From Buttiauxella izardii (GTDB taxonomy: Bacteria > Pseudomonadota > Gammaproteobacteria > Enterobacterales > Enterobacteriaceae), in the NCBI RefSeq assembly GCF_003601925.1, contig NZ_QZWH01000039.1, positions 1 through 64,000 on the forward strand: DNA of 64,000 bases, written 5' to 3'. Each line of letters starts with the position of its first letter. The stretch's first letter is position 1. Positions 54,405 to 63,536 of the stretch are shown here, piece after piece. The position numbers and the translations under genes are program-made. The notes below the pieces were generated by a model. The model ran no database searches, was not told where the DNA came from, and was given only the letters and a program-made list of their open reading frames with translations.

Positions 54405-55229
54405 GTGAACAATTCCAGCCCAAATCAGAACAAATTTGTGAACACCGTCACTGGTGCGCGGTCGATAGAGCTATGGCAGCGCCACGATTTACAGCAGGCG
54501 AAAGAAGACTGGCTCGCAGAAGAAGTCCCGGTAGCGCTGGTCTACAACGGAATTTCTCATGTCGTGATGATGGCTTCACCTAAAGATCTGGAGCTTTTTG
54601 CGCTCGGGTTTTCCTTATCGGAAGGAATAATTGAATCTCCCGCAGACATTTACGGTATTGATGTTTCACAAGCCTGTAACGGCTTAGAGGTTCAAATCGA
54701 GCTTTCCAGCCGCCGCTTTATGGGGCTGAAAGAGCGCCGCCGTTCGTTGGCCGGCCGCACCGGTTGTGGTGTATGTGGCGTTGAACAACTCAACGATATT
54801 GGCCGCCCGATAACTCCACTGCCATTTACGCAAACCTTCGATTTAAACAATCTTGATGCCGCCTTAAATCAGATGCGCGAGTTCCAGCCTGTCGGGCAAC
54901 TCACCGGTTGTACTCACGCCGCGCTCTGGCTTAACGAAAACGGCAAGATTCTGGATGGCAAAGAAGATATCGGTCGCCATGTGGCGCTGGATAAACTGCT
55001 CGGGGTACGCGCCCGCGAGGCCTGGCACAACGGTGCAGTTTTAGTCTCAAGCCGCGCCAGCTATGAAATGGTGCAAAAATCGGCGCAATGCGGTGTCGAA
55101 ATTCTGTTTGCCGTTTCTGCGGCGACGACGCTTGCGGTAGAAGTAGCCCAGCGGTGCAATTTGACGCTGGTTGGCTTTAGCAAACCAGGGCGCGCAACGG
55201 TTTATACGCATCCGCAACGGTTGCGCTAG
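54405..55229 (+). CDS. fdhD: Sulfurtransferase FdhD for formate dehydrogenase maturation
   Basis: 274 residues (277 in E. coli). FdhD carries sulfur from IscS to the molybdenum cofactor of formate dehydrogenases, without which they are inactive. The Cys-x-x-Cys loop [12 protein letters not shown] (near 120) is the sulfur-carrying site. Conserved [32 protein letters not shown] and [11 protein letters not shown] match E. coli. The start codon is GTG (54405); no ATG is available nearby and the AGG upstream is weak. It is divergent from fdoG. It ends 6 bp from the frvR stop; E. coli has yiiG here. Confidence 0.96.
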   Translation: MNNSSPNQNKFVNTVTGARSIELWQRHDLQQAKEDWLAEEVPVALVYNGISHVVMMASPKDLELFALGFSLSEGIIESPADIYGIDVSQACNGLEVQIELSSRRFMGLKERRRSLAGRTGCGVCGVEQLNDIGRPITPLPFTQTFDLNNLDAALNQMREFQPVGQLTGCTHAALWLNENGKILDGKEDIGRHVALDKLLGVRAREAWHNGAVLVSSRASYEMVQKSAQCGVEILFAVSAATTLAVEVAQRCNLTLVGFSKPGRATVYTHPQRLR

Positions 55230-55235
55230 CGAGAT

Positions 55236-56969
55236 TCATCCGCAGAGCAACTCCATAAACTGCTGATAATTCTCAATGCGTTCAATCTTCTGCGCATCGT
55301 AGCGATTTAACGAACTGGCTAAATAGCTGAAAATCTTTAACTCCTGGCGTAATGCGGTGCTCGTGCAGGCCAGCAATAAATGGGAAACCGATTCGTTGTT
55401 AACGACCACTGGGTGTTTCAGGCAGACAAAAAAGCCACGAAACTGGCTGCTCGATTCACTCCAGCAATGGGGGATTGCAATGCGGTTTACGACCAGGTTT
55501 TCCCCTTCCGTTTCACGTCGATAGACGCTGTTCGCGTCATCTTTATGTAATAACCCGCGCTTCACTAACCTGGCACAAATGTCTTTAATGACCGACAGCC
55601 AGTTGTCTCCCGGAGAGTTGGCATAAACAAAGCTCAGTTCCTCAGGAATAAATAGCGGGAGCTTTTGTTTTATCAGCGAATATTCCAGTTTCTCTTTCAC
55701 CAGATTGATACCCGCCGGGTTAATAATATTTTTGATAATCAGCGTTTCAACCGCACATGTTTCCAGCGGGAAATGGCTGTTATTGATAATCAAAGCTGGG
55801 GTAATTTCCTCGCATATCGCGAACAGTTCCGCAGGCTGGCGGGTGATCACAACCCGGCAATGATGCAGTTCACGCTCGATAGCCTGCTGATTAATCGTGG
55901 CGATGGCGTTTTGCTCAGCAAGCAGAATTATGGTGTGTTTATCGCCCTGGTTACGTTCCAGCGCACAAGCGAAATAAAGGCCAATCAAATCACTGTCGTA
56001 AATCTCAATGTTGAGCCGTTGCCGTATACGGTTTATCAGCCCAATACTGAGATCAAATGCCATTGGCCATGCTGCTTTCAGGTTGTTCATCGAACCCTGG
56101 CGACTTTCCTGTAACCACAATGGTCTTGCCGCACACCGCGCAATATGAGCGGTTAAATCATCCAGCAATTGCGGGTCGAGCTCGCCCAAACCATGGTTTA
56201 TCAATAATTCCCGCGTCAACTCACCGATCGTTTTTGCTGATACTTGCGCGGCACTCTGGCGCAGTTGGTTAAACAGTTCATCAGCCTCCTGCAATGACGC
56301 GTTGGAAAGGTAGAGTCCCGCGGCATCATAAACGGCGCGGAAAGTTTCGCTATCTGCGCCACATGCTGCATCAGGTTGTTGATTTCGTAGTGCATAAACC
56401 GCCAGCAGCAGTGTTGCACTGTATTCTGGGCTGTCGCCGATGCTTTCAAGTTGCTGTTGCAAAACCTGAAACACATGGCTTTCAAGGTTGAGATTCGCGC
56501 AGGCCATCCGCGGATCTTTTTTGATCAGGTTTGCCAGAATGATCAGTTTTTTACGCCGCGTTTCATCCACAAAATGCCCGGAGTTGGGTCTGCTGGTAAT
56601 GGTAAACCAACGCTCGTAACGCAACTTCAGGCGAGCCAGTTGATCATTAACGATTTTCTCCGGCAAATTGAGCCACTCCGCCAGTTGTAAACGCGTGGTG
56701 TAGATATTGGTCAGCAGCACAAAGAGCATTTTATCGTCATTGTCATGACGTTGTAATTGCTGGAAATAACGGCCTCTGTCGAAAATTTCCAGTTGATAGC
56801 CACTGCCATTGGTGCTGATACGTGCGGCATCGCTGAGCGTAAAATTCAGATAGTCGATATCGCGCAACACGGTGCGGCTGGAGACGTTCAACCCGCGCGC
56901 CAGTTCCTTCATTGCGAGATTCTGATTCTCCAGTTTTTCGAGCAGGCACAACTGACGTTCACTAAGCAT
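55236..56969 (-). CDS. frvR: PRD-type transcriptional regulator FrvR
   Basis: 577 residues (582 in E. coli). N-terminal helix-turn-helix (MKELARGLNVSSRTVLRDID), two PRD-like regions (about 180-390), and C-terminal parts resembling a PTS EIIB/EIIA domain ending with AIPHCW (His in a phosphorylation-like context). Probably activates the adjacent frvABX genes in response to PTS phosphorylation, by analogy with MtlR/BglG-type regulators. Many long stretches match E. coli FrvR (SMNNLKAAWPMAFDLS, SDLIGLYFACALER). Separate from frvABX by a terminator at 57.0 kb. Confidence 0.93.
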   Translation of the reverse strand: MLSERQLCLLEKLENQNLAMKELARGLNVSSRTVLRDIDYLNFTLSDAARISTNGSGYQLEIFDRGRYFQQLQRHDNDDKMLFVLLTNIYTTRLQLAEWLNLPEKIVNDQLARLKLRYERWFTITSRPNSGHFVDETRRKKLIILANLIKKDPRMACANLNLESHVFQVLQQQLESIGDSPEYSATLLLAVYALRNQQPDAACGADSETFRAVYDAAGLYLSNASLQEADELFNQLRQSAAQVSAKTIGELTRELLINHGLGELDPQLLDDLTAHIARCAARPLWLQESRQGSMNNLKAAWPMAFDLSIGLINRIRQRLNIEIYDSDLIGLYFACALERNQGDKHTIILLAEQNAIATINQQAIERELHHCRVVITRQPAELFAICEEITPALIINNSHFPLETCAVETLIIKNIINPAGINLVKEKLEYSLIKQKLPLFIPEELSFVYANSPGDNWLSVIKDICARLVKRGLLHKDDANSVYRRETEGENLVVNRIAIPHCWSESSSQFRGFFVCLKHPVVVNNESVSHLLLACTSTALRQELKIFSYLASSLNRYDAQKIERIENYQQFMELLCG

Positions 56970-57034
56970 TGATGGCGTACTCTTTTAATGAAAACGTGGC
57001 CACTTTTGCGATTTAGCGGAGCGATGGCAAGGGT

Positions 57035-57081
57035 AAAAAAATGGGTTTGCGAGGTGCATTCCAGAACTCACGCAAACCCAT
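57035..57081 (-). terminator. Terminator of frvABX
   Basis: 11-bp arms ATGGGTTTGCG (57041-57051) and CGCAAACCCAT (57071-57081), 19-nt loop, followed on the minus strand by TTTTTT. Eight bases past the frvX stop. Confidence 0.85.
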
Positions 57082-57089
57082 AATTATCT

Positions 57090-58151
57090 TTAAATATATG
57101 TATTTAGCTCATCAATGAATTCCGCATTCATATTCCCCAGAAGATGCTTTATCACACAAAAAGCCGCCTCATAATCCTGCTTTGAAATCATCGAACTATT
57201 GGCGTGCAGATAGCGCGTCGGCAGGCAAATTGACACCACCGGGCGACCACCGCCCATCACGTTGAAACGCCCGCCGTCTGTGGCTCCGGTCTTCATTGTG
57301 CAGAACTGCACAGGCGCTCCTGCGGCTTCGCTGCTTTGTTTCAGCGCCGCGACTAGCTTTTGGTTAGGGAAATAACGCTTATCAAACAACATTACCGCCG
57401 GGCCGTGGCCGAGTTTGAGCGGGAACTTGATTGGGTCGATGCCGGGAATATCCCCTGCCACGGCGGTATCGAGCACAATTACCACATCTGGCTTCACCGT
57501 TTCTGCCGCTGTTTGTGCCCCTCGCAGCCCGACCTCTTCTTCCACGGTGGCGATGCCGTAAAGTGTGATTTCAGAGTTATTCACACTCTCAAATAACTCC
57601 GCCATTAATGCGCAACCGGCCCGATTATCCAGCGCTTTGGCGGTGATTTTGTCCTCGCCCCAGCGGGCAAAATTCGCCTCCGGGTTAATAAAGTCACCGA
57701 TAGCGATGCCGCGCGATACAACCTCTTCGCGGCTGCTGGCTCCGATATCAATAAACATTTCGTCGTGCGCCATCGGCTGCTGTTTTTGCTTTTCGCTCAG
57801 CGCGTGAGGGGCGACAGAGCCAATCAGGCCGGGGATTTTTTCACCTGTTCGCGTTCTTATCGTCACTCGGTGGTTGAGCATCGACTGGTTCCACCACGAG
57901 CCAATAGTGTCGAACCAGATAAACCCCTGTTCGCTGACGTGCTTCACCATAAAACCGACTTCATCCATATGGCCGACGATCGCCACTTTTGGACCCTTAT
58001 TCCCTTTGCGAGCGATAAAACTGCCCAATCCGTCGAAGGTGATTTCATCGGCATGCGGGCGCAGTTGGTTGGCCAGAATCTGGCGCACTTCCTGCTCATC
58101 ACCGCTTACCGCGCTGGCATCAGAAAGGGTTTTCAGCAATTCAAAGTTCAT
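57090..58151 (-). CDS. frvX: M42-family aminopeptidase FrvX
   Basis: 353 residues (356 in E. coli). A metallopeptidase of family M42 that in relatives forms large tetrahedral aggregates and removes N-terminal residues from peptides. Metal-site residues lie in VGHMDEVGF (His61, Asp63), DNRAGCALM, VEEEVGLRGAQ and DTAVAG. It has also been called a putative endoglucanase or fructose lysine-type hydrolase, which is unproven. The ATG at 58151 sits 11 bp inside the frvB 3' end with a GGATG ahead, giving coupled translation; a start 9 bp further out is possible. Confidence 0.93.
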   Translation of the reverse strand: MNFELLKTLSDASAVSGDEQEVRQILANQLRPHADEITFDGLGSFIARKGNKGPKVAIVGHMDEVGFMVKHVSEQGFIWFDTIGSWWNQSMLNHRVTIRTRTGEKIPGLIGSVAPHALSEKQKQQPMAHDEMFIDIGASSREEVVSRGIAIGDFINPEANFARWGEDKITAKALDNRAGCALMAELFESVNNSEITLYGIATVEEEVGLRGAQTAAETVKPDVVIVLDTAVAGDIPGIDPIKFPLKLGHGPAVMLFDKRYFPNQKLVAALKQSSEAAGAPVQFCTMKTGATDGGRFNVMGGGRPVVSICLPTRYLHANSSMISKQDYEAAFCVIKHLLGNMNAEFIDELNTYI

Positions 58152-59586
58152 GAGCAACATCCTGTTTTGCAGCGAGTTTACGGGCGATGTGTTTTAGCCA
58201 CGCCCCCTTCAGCACGATAATAAGTGTGATGTTCAGCGCAAGCCCCGCTGCCAGCACCGCATAAAACGGAACCACCGGCGACATCAAGCCTATCAACGGG
58301 TCAAATACGCCAAGGCCCGGCGCTAAACGCTGAATACCGAACGCAATCACCAACATGCCCGTAATCCCGCCGCTCAGTGTATTGGCGGTGATCATTGGCA
58401 ATGGCGCTGCCAACGCGTAGGGAATCGCGGGTTCAGTGGCAACAGTTGCACCCACCACAATGGCGCTGCCTGCAGCGTCTTTTTCCTGCTGGGTAAAGAG
58501 TTTCGGTGCGATAAAGGTCGCAATTCCAGCAGCCATCGGCGGCATTAACGCCACCACGCCGACAATCGCGTACCAGTCATAGATGTGTTTTTCGAGCAAA
58601 GAGAAGCAGAAGAACCACGCGGTTTTGTTGATTGGCCCGCCCATATCAAACGCCAGCATCGCGCCAACCAGGAACGCAGCCCCCAGTTTCATCGACGGTG
58701 GAATGGTGTTCAGGAAGTGCAATAAGCCGTCCATAATGCTCGCCATAAATGGCCCGACGACGTAATAAGTCAGCACGCCAAAAACGAAAAGTGTGACGAA
58801 CGGAATCAGCATCGAACCCAGCAGCGGCTGTAGCGCCTTGCCGAGTTTGACCTTGCGGAAGTACCGCACGAAGTAGCCAATCGCCAGCCCGAGTACCACC
58901 GCGCCCAAAAATCCCGCGCCGGATTGCGTGCCGAGCAAGCCTTTGTCGTTTGCCAGATAACAGACGATAAACGCCGGGGCAAACGCGGGTTTGTCGCTGA
59001 TTGACCAGGCGATGTATGCGCCCATTATCGGGATCATAAATTTGAAGCCAAGGTAGCCGATGGACTCGATAACCCAGCTAAACGACGGCGCGCCTTTGCT
59101 CATGTCCTGATACGGTAGGCCAAATTGCACCAGCATATTGGCGATGGCTACTAAAATACCGCCGCCAATCACGAACGGCAGCGCTGCCGAGACACCCGCC
59201 ATCAGGTGGCTCATCACACTACCCTGCTTCACTTCCTGATTACCCAACTTCACGCCGCCATCTGCCGCGAAAAGTTTTGAATGTGTCGGTAACTGTTCAA
59301 ATATCTGGTTTATATTTTTGAGCGCTTGCGAGATCGGTAATTCGTAGACTTTTTTCCCGGCAAAGCGCGCGCGGTCTTCTTCGTTTAGCCCACGGCCAAT
59401 GGCGAGAATTACATAATCGGCGGCGGCAATTTCGTTATCCAGCAGGCGATTTTCCACCCCGTTGGCGCCTTGCGTTTCGACTTTGATGCTGTAACCCAAC
59501 GAGCGAGCTTTTTGTTCCAGCGCCTCGGCCACCATGTAGGTGTGGGCGATGCCCGCCGGGCAGTTGGTGATAGCGACAAGTTTCAT
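58141..59586 (-). CDS. frvB: Fructose-type PTS EIIBC component FrvB
   Basis: 481 residues (483 in E. coli). N-terminal EIIB domain with phosphorylatable Cys9 in TNCPAGIAHTYM, a linker, then the EIIC membrane domain from about 130 with eight or more helices (GGGILVAIANMLVQFG and GPINKTAWFFCF are typical). It imports and phosphorylates an unknown sugar. The ATG at 59586 has GAGGA upstream; a start 18 codons further out would overlap frvA more and lacks family support. It overlaps frvX and lies 19 bp downstream of frvA. Confidence 0.95.
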   Translation of the reverse strand: MKLVAITNCPAGIAHTYMVAEALEQKARSLGYSIKVETQGANGVENRLLDNEIAAADYVILAIGRGLNEEDRARFAGKKVYELPISQALKNINQIFEQLPTHSKLFAADGGVKLGNQEVKQGSVMSHLMAGVSAALPFVIGGGILVAIANMLVQFGLPYQDMSKGAPSFSWVIESIGYLGFKFMIPIMGAYIAWSISDKPAFAPAFIVCYLANDKGLLGTQSGAGFLGAVVLGLAIGYFVRYFRKVKLGKALQPLLGSMLIPFVTLFVFGVLTYYVVGPFMASIMDGLLHFLNTIPPSMKLGAAFLVGAMLAFDMGGPINKTAWFFCFSLLEKHIYDWYAIVGVVALMPPMAAGIATFIAPKLFTQQEKDAAGSAIVVGATVATEPAIPYALAAPLPMITANTLSGGITGMLVIAFGIQRLAPGLGVFDPLIGLMSPVVPFYAVLAAGLALNITLIIVLKGAWLKHIARKLAAKQDVAHEL

Positions 59587-59605
59587 AGCGTGTTCCTCAG
59601 AACGG

Positions 59606-60049
59606 TCAGGAGAGGGTCTGATTGAGTAGCGCGACGACATCCTGCGCGTTTGCGGTTTTAAGCTGTTCGATAAAATCTTGATGAATGATTTTGCGACACA
59701 GTGTGGAAATCACGTTCACCTGATCGTCGCCACCCTGTTCGGGAATTCCGATACAAATCCAGCAGTTAACTCCTTCGCCATCCATCGCTTTCCAGTCAAT
59801 ATCCCGTAAACTTCTGGCGAACAAAACAAAGGGTTTTACTACCGCCGCACTTTTGCCGTGTGGCACCGCAACCCCTGAGCCAAAACCGGTGGAGTGGTTT
59901 TGCTCACGCAGCAAGAGGGTTTGCATAAAGGCTTGTTTGCCAGTGATATAACCGAGGCTTTCCGCCATTGCGGCAAGGTTTTTCAGCACTGAATAGGCAC
60001 TGTTGCCAGCCATATTCAGGTTTACAGCGTCCGTATTAAGGAAAGACAT
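59606..60049 (-). CDS. frvA: Fructose-type PTS EIIA component FrvA
   Basis: 147 residues (148 in E. coli). EIIA domain of the mannitol/fructose type; the phosphoryl-accepting His64 lies in GSGVAVPHGKS. It takes phosphate from HPr and passes it to FrvB Cys9. First gene of frvABX. The upstream region to rafR (187 bp) contains a 25-bp palindrome. Confidence 0.95.
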   Translation of the reverse strand: MSFLNTDAVNLNMAGNSAYSVLKNLAAMAESLGYITGKQAFMQTLLLREQNHSTGFGSGVAVPHGKSAAVVKPFVLFARSLRDIDWKAMDGEGVNCWICIGIPEQGGDDQVNVISTLCRKIIHQDFIEQLKTANAQDVVALLNQTLS

Positions 60050-60114
60050 GAGTTCGCTCCGTCGAAGATTCAGAGCGTTATTGTAGAAAGTTAAACCGTG
60101 GTAAATAACAGCGG

Positions 60115-60139
60115 ATATGTCACAGGCCTGGTGACATAT
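60115..60139. promoter_or_regulatory. 25-bp palindrome between frvA and rafR
   Basis: Perfect 9-bp arms ATATGTCAC (60115-60123) and GTGACATAT (60131-60139) around a 7-nt centre. It is symmetrical and in the divergent control region, so it may bind a dimeric regulator (FrvR, RafR or another). The raf operators look different. Confidence 0.55.
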
Positions 60140-60235
60140 TTGCGACTCTTAATCACGTTATTCTGTGGACGGGTACACATTGTTGCGGGAAACTAGCTTT
60201 TGGTTCCGCCACTTACTCACCAGACACGGATTTTT

Positions 60236-61243
60236 ATGTCGCTTAAAGCCATCGCCAAACAACTTGGACTTTCTGTTACGACCGTCAGCCGCGCGCTGAA
60301 CGGTTATGACGATGTATCACAAGAGACAAAAGCGCGTGTTGAAGCAGAAGCGCAGCGCCGTGGTTACCGCCCCAACACGTTTGCTCGCCGTTTGAAGATG
60401 GGCAAAATTGACGCCGTGGGACTGGTTTTTCCCATTCATCCGGTGCCGTTAAACAATAGTGTTTTTATGGACATGGTCGGAGAAATTAGCCGCGAACTTG
60501 CGCAGTATGAAGTGGATTTGCTGCTGATCGCCGATGATGATAATGCCGATCAGCACGGCTTTATGCGCATGGTGCAGGGGCGTCGCGTCGATGCGCTGAT
60601 TGTCGCTCACACGCTCGATAATGACCCACGTTTGCAACAGCTTCAATCTGCCGGATTCCCGTTCTTAGCACTGGGCCGCAGTCAGCTTTCTCAACCTTAC
60701 GCCTGGTTCGATTTTGATAACTTCGCTGGCACATTTAGTGCCACTAATCATCTGATTTCCCTGGGCCATGAGCGAATCGCACTGCTGGGCGAGAACAACT
60801 ATCAGGCGTTTATCACTCAGAGGCGAAGCGGTTATCTGGAGGCTCTTAGCAAACATCAACTCTCCACTGATTACCTGCGTGCCGTGCCGCCAACTCGCCG
60901 CGCGGGCTATAAAGCAGTGCAGGAACTGATGGCGTTACCCTCGCCGCCCACAGCGATAATCACAGACTGCAACTCGCATGGCGACGGTGCTGCCATGGCA
61001 TTGCAGCACATGGGATTACTGACAGGTGAAAAACGCGTGTCGCTAGTGGTGTACGACGGTTTGCCAGTAGATAGCATTGTGGAAACGGATGTTGCCGCCG
61101 TAATTCAATCGACGCGAGAAGGTGTTGGGAAACAAATTTCCAGCATGGTACTTGGCCTGATTTCCGGCCAGCCTGTCGAATCATTGCAGGTGCTTTGGCA
61201 ACCAGAATTTACGCCAGGCGTCACCGTTAACCCTCCAGCCTAA
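60236..61243 (+). CDS. rafR: Raffinose operon repressor RafR (LacI family)
   Basis: 335 residues, the same as plasmid-encoded RafR. N-terminal LacI helix-turn-helix (LKAIAKQLGLSVTTVSRALN) and hinge (RRGYRPNTFARRLK), then a periplasmic-binding-protein-like core. It is strongly similar to RafR: FMDMVGEISRELAQYEVDLL, YAWFDFDN, PTRRAGYKAVQELM and AAVIQSTRE stretches. It should repress rafAB until an alpha-galactoside (probably melibiose) is present. The ATG at 60236 aligns with the RafR start (MSLKAIA); an upstream in-frame TTG is rejected. Two operators lie behind it. Confidence 0.93.
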   Translation: MSLKAIAKQLGLSVTTVSRALNGYDDVSQETKARVEAEAQRRGYRPNTFARRLKMGKIDAVGLVFPIHPVPLNNSVFMDMVGEISRELAQYEVDLLLIADDDNADQHGFMRMVQGRRVDALIVAHTLDNDPRLQQLQSAGFPFLALGRSQLSQPYAWFDFDNFAGTFSATNHLISLGHERIALLGENNYQAFITQRRSGYLEALSKHQLSTDYLRAVPPTRRAGYKAVQELMALPSPPTAIITDCNSHGDGAAMALQHMGLLTGEKRVSLVVYDGLPVDSIVETDVAAVIQSTREGVGKQISSMVLGLISGQPVESLQVLWQPEFTPGVTVNPPA

Positions 61244-61275
61244 ATTTCACTGATTTTATAATCACGATCACATTA

Positions 61276-61310
61276 CCGAAACGTTTTGGTTGGCATCCGA
61301 AACGTTTCGG
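61276..61310. promoter_or_regulatory. Twin RafR-type operators upstream of rafA
   Basis: CCGAAACGTTTTGG (61276-61289) and the perfect palindrome CCGAAACGTTTCGG (61297-61310), centres 21 bp apart (two helical turns). The plasmid raf operon has a similar pair of LacI-type operators around the promoter. A TCACA half site at 61268-61272 may belong to a weak CRP site. Confidence 0.85.
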
Positions 61311-61349
61311 ATCAACAGTAATGACATCAATTTCCCGGAGATGCCATTC

Positions 61350-63473
61350 ATGGAACCGACTTATCACCGCTTAACCAGCGCCAACTGCGATATTGTTTTA
61401 CGAACAAAACCTTTTACCGAAATTATCTATTGGGGTCTGCACCTGGCCCACTTTTCGCCACAAGATAGCGCAAGTCTGGAGCGCCCTATTGCCAATGGTC
61501 GCCTGGATATTGATACGCCAGTAACGCTTGGCGCAGAGCTCGGACGCGGTTTGTTTGGCTCGCCGGGAATTGAAGGTCATCGCAACGGGCTTGATGCCTC
61601 GCCAGTATTTACCACCTCGCAGGTTGAACAAAACGGGCAGAATCTGACCGTAATTGCAGAAGATCAGCAGGCGGGGCTGCGGTTAACCAGCGAATTGCGT
61701 CTTGATAAAAGCGGCGTGCTGCAAATTCGCCACGGGCTGACCAACTTACGCGTGGGAATCTGGCAAGTTGAACGACTGGCAATTACATTGCCCATCGCCG
61801 AGCGAGCGCTGGAAGTGATGGCATTTCATGGCCGCTGGACGCGGGAGTTTCAACCGCACCGCGTTCGCCTGGAGCACGACAGCTTCGTGCTGGAAAATCG
61901 CCGTGGCCGCACCTCGCACGAACATTTCCCAGCGATGATTGCCGGTACTCCCGCGTTTAGCGAGCAACAAGGAGATATCTGGGGTGTGCATCTTGGCTGG
62001 AGCGGTAACCACCGCCTGCGTTGCGAAGTCAAAACGGATGGCCGCCGTTACTTGCAAGCTGAAGCGCTGTATCTGGCGGGGGAAATGGCGCTCAACGAAG
62101 GTGAAACGTTACATACGCCGTGGCTATATGCCAGCCATTCTAATCACGGGCTGAATGGCATGAGCCAACAATTCCACCAATTCCTGCGCGAACAGGTGAT
62201 TCACTTCCCTGAAAACAAGCCGCGCCCGGTGCACCTCAACACCTGGGAAGGCATCTATTTCGACCACAATCCTGAATACATCATGCAGATGGCAAGCCGC
62301 GCCGCCGAATTGGGCGTGGAGCGTTTTATCATTGATGACGGCTGGTTCAAAGGTCGCAATCACGACCGCGCAGCGCTGGGGGACTGGTATCTTGATGAAC
62401 AAAAGTATCCGAACGGCTTAATGCCAGTAATCAACCACGTGAAGGCGTGCGGTATGGAATTTGGGATTTGGGTCGAGCCGGAAATGATTAACCCGGATTC
62501 CGACTTATATCGCGCGCACCCTGACTGGGTGCTGGCATTGCCGGGTTACGAGCAGGCAACCGGGCGCTACCAGTGGGTGCTGGACCTGAGTAATCCACAG
62601 GTTTTCAATTACCTGCTTGAACGCATGAACTGGCTCCTGGGCGAACATCCCATTGATTATGTGAAGTGGGATATGAACCGCGAACTGGTTCAGGCAGGCC
62701 ACAATGGCAAAGCAGCAGCAGATGCCCAAACTCATCAGTTTTACCGTCTGTTAGACGAACTTAACCGCAAATATCCACACGTTGAGTTTGAATCCTGCGC
62801 ATCTGGCGGTGGGCGAATCGATTATGAAGTTTTGAAGCGGACTCACCGTTTTTGGGCCTCAGATAATAATGATGCGCTGGAGCGCAATACTATTCAGCGT
62901 GGCATGAGCTATTTCTTCCCGCCGGAAGTGATGGGTTCACACATCGGAAACCTGCGTTGCCACGCCACTTATCGCCAGCACAGCATCGAGTTTCGCGGCC
63001 TGACGGCGCTATTTGGGCATATGGGAATGGAGCTTGATCCGATGACGGCAGACGACGCCGAAAGTGCGGGCTACCAGCGTTACGTGCAGCTCTACAAACA
63101 ATGGCGACCGCTTCTGCATAAAGGAAAACTCTGGCGCGTCGATATGCCTGACGCCACCACGCAGGTGCAAGGCGTGGTGAGCGATGACCAGGCGCAGGCG
63201 CTGTTTTTAGTCAGCCAACTGGCGATGCCGGATTACACATTCAGCGGAAATTTACGCGTTCCTGGCCTTGACCCAGCGGCGCGTTATCGCATCACGCTGC
63301 TCGATCATCCGCAAATCAGCGTGGTAGGAAAAGGCGGCCATACCATGCGCAAATTGCCTTGCTGGATGGAAACATCACAAATCGTTAGCGGCGAATGGCT
63401 GGCTCAGGCTGGCGTCGCGTTGCCGATTCTCGACCCGGAAAGCGCCATTTTGATTGGTTTTGAACGCGTGTAA
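61350..63473 (+). CDS. rafA: Alpha-galactosidase RafA (GH36)
   Basis: 707 residues (708 in plasmid RafA). Hydrolyses raffinose, melibiose and related alpha-galactosides in the cytoplasm. GH36 marks: FIIDDGWFKGRN, GIWVEPEMINPDSDL, the nucleophile region DYVKWDMNRE, and the acid/base region FWASDNNDALER, plus FESCASGGGRID. The ATG at 61350 (MEPTYHRL) has GGAG 9 bp ahead and aligns with RafA; in-frame starts at 61290 or 61341 are possible. It follows the twin operators and is 63 bp before rafB. Confidence 0.95.
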   Translation: MEPTYHRLTSANCDIVLRTKPFTEIIYWGLHLAHFSPQDSASLERPIANGRLDIDTPVTLGAELGRGLFGSPGIEGHRNGLDASPVFTTSQVEQNGQNLTVIAEDQQAGLRLTSELRLDKSGVLQIRHGLTNLRVGIWQVERLAITLPIAERALEVMAFHGRWTREFQPHRVRLEHDSFVLENRRGRTSHEHFPAMIAGTPAFSEQQGDIWGVHLGWSGNHRLRCEVKTDGRRYLQAEALYLAGEMALNEGETLHTPWLYASHSNHGLNGMSQQFHQFLREQVIHFPENKPRPVHLNTWEGIYFDHNPEYIMQMASRAAELGVERFIIDDGWFKGRNHDRAALGDWYLDEQKYPNGLMPVINHVKACGMEFGIWVEPEMINPDSDLYRAHPDWVLALPGYEQATGRYQWVLDLSNPQVFNYLLERMNWLLGEHPIDYVKWDMNRELVQAGHNGKAAADAQTHQFYRLLDELNRKYPHVEFESCASGGGRIDYEVLKRTHRFWASDNNDALERNTIQRGMSYFFPPEVMGSHIGNLRCHATYRQHSIEFRGLTALFGHMGMELDPMTADDAESAGYQRYVQLYKQWRPLLHKGKLWRVDMPDATTQVQGVVSDDQAQALFLVSQLAMPDYTFSGNLRVPGLDPAARYRITLLDHPQISVVGKGGHTMRKLPCWMETSQIVSGEWLAQAGVALPILDPESAILIGFERV

Positions 63474-63487
63474 TTCAGTGCGCCAAC

Positions 63488-63507
63488 GGGGCGGTATGCG
63501 CCGCCCC
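63488..63507. other. Intercistronic hairpin between rafA and rafB
   Basis: GGGGCGG (63488-63494) and CCGCCCC (63501-63507) with a 6-nt loop. No T tract, so it may stabilise the rafA message rather than terminate it. Confidence 0.5.
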
Positions 63508-63536
63508 ATCGAGTTTGTTCCATCGAGGAAAACACA

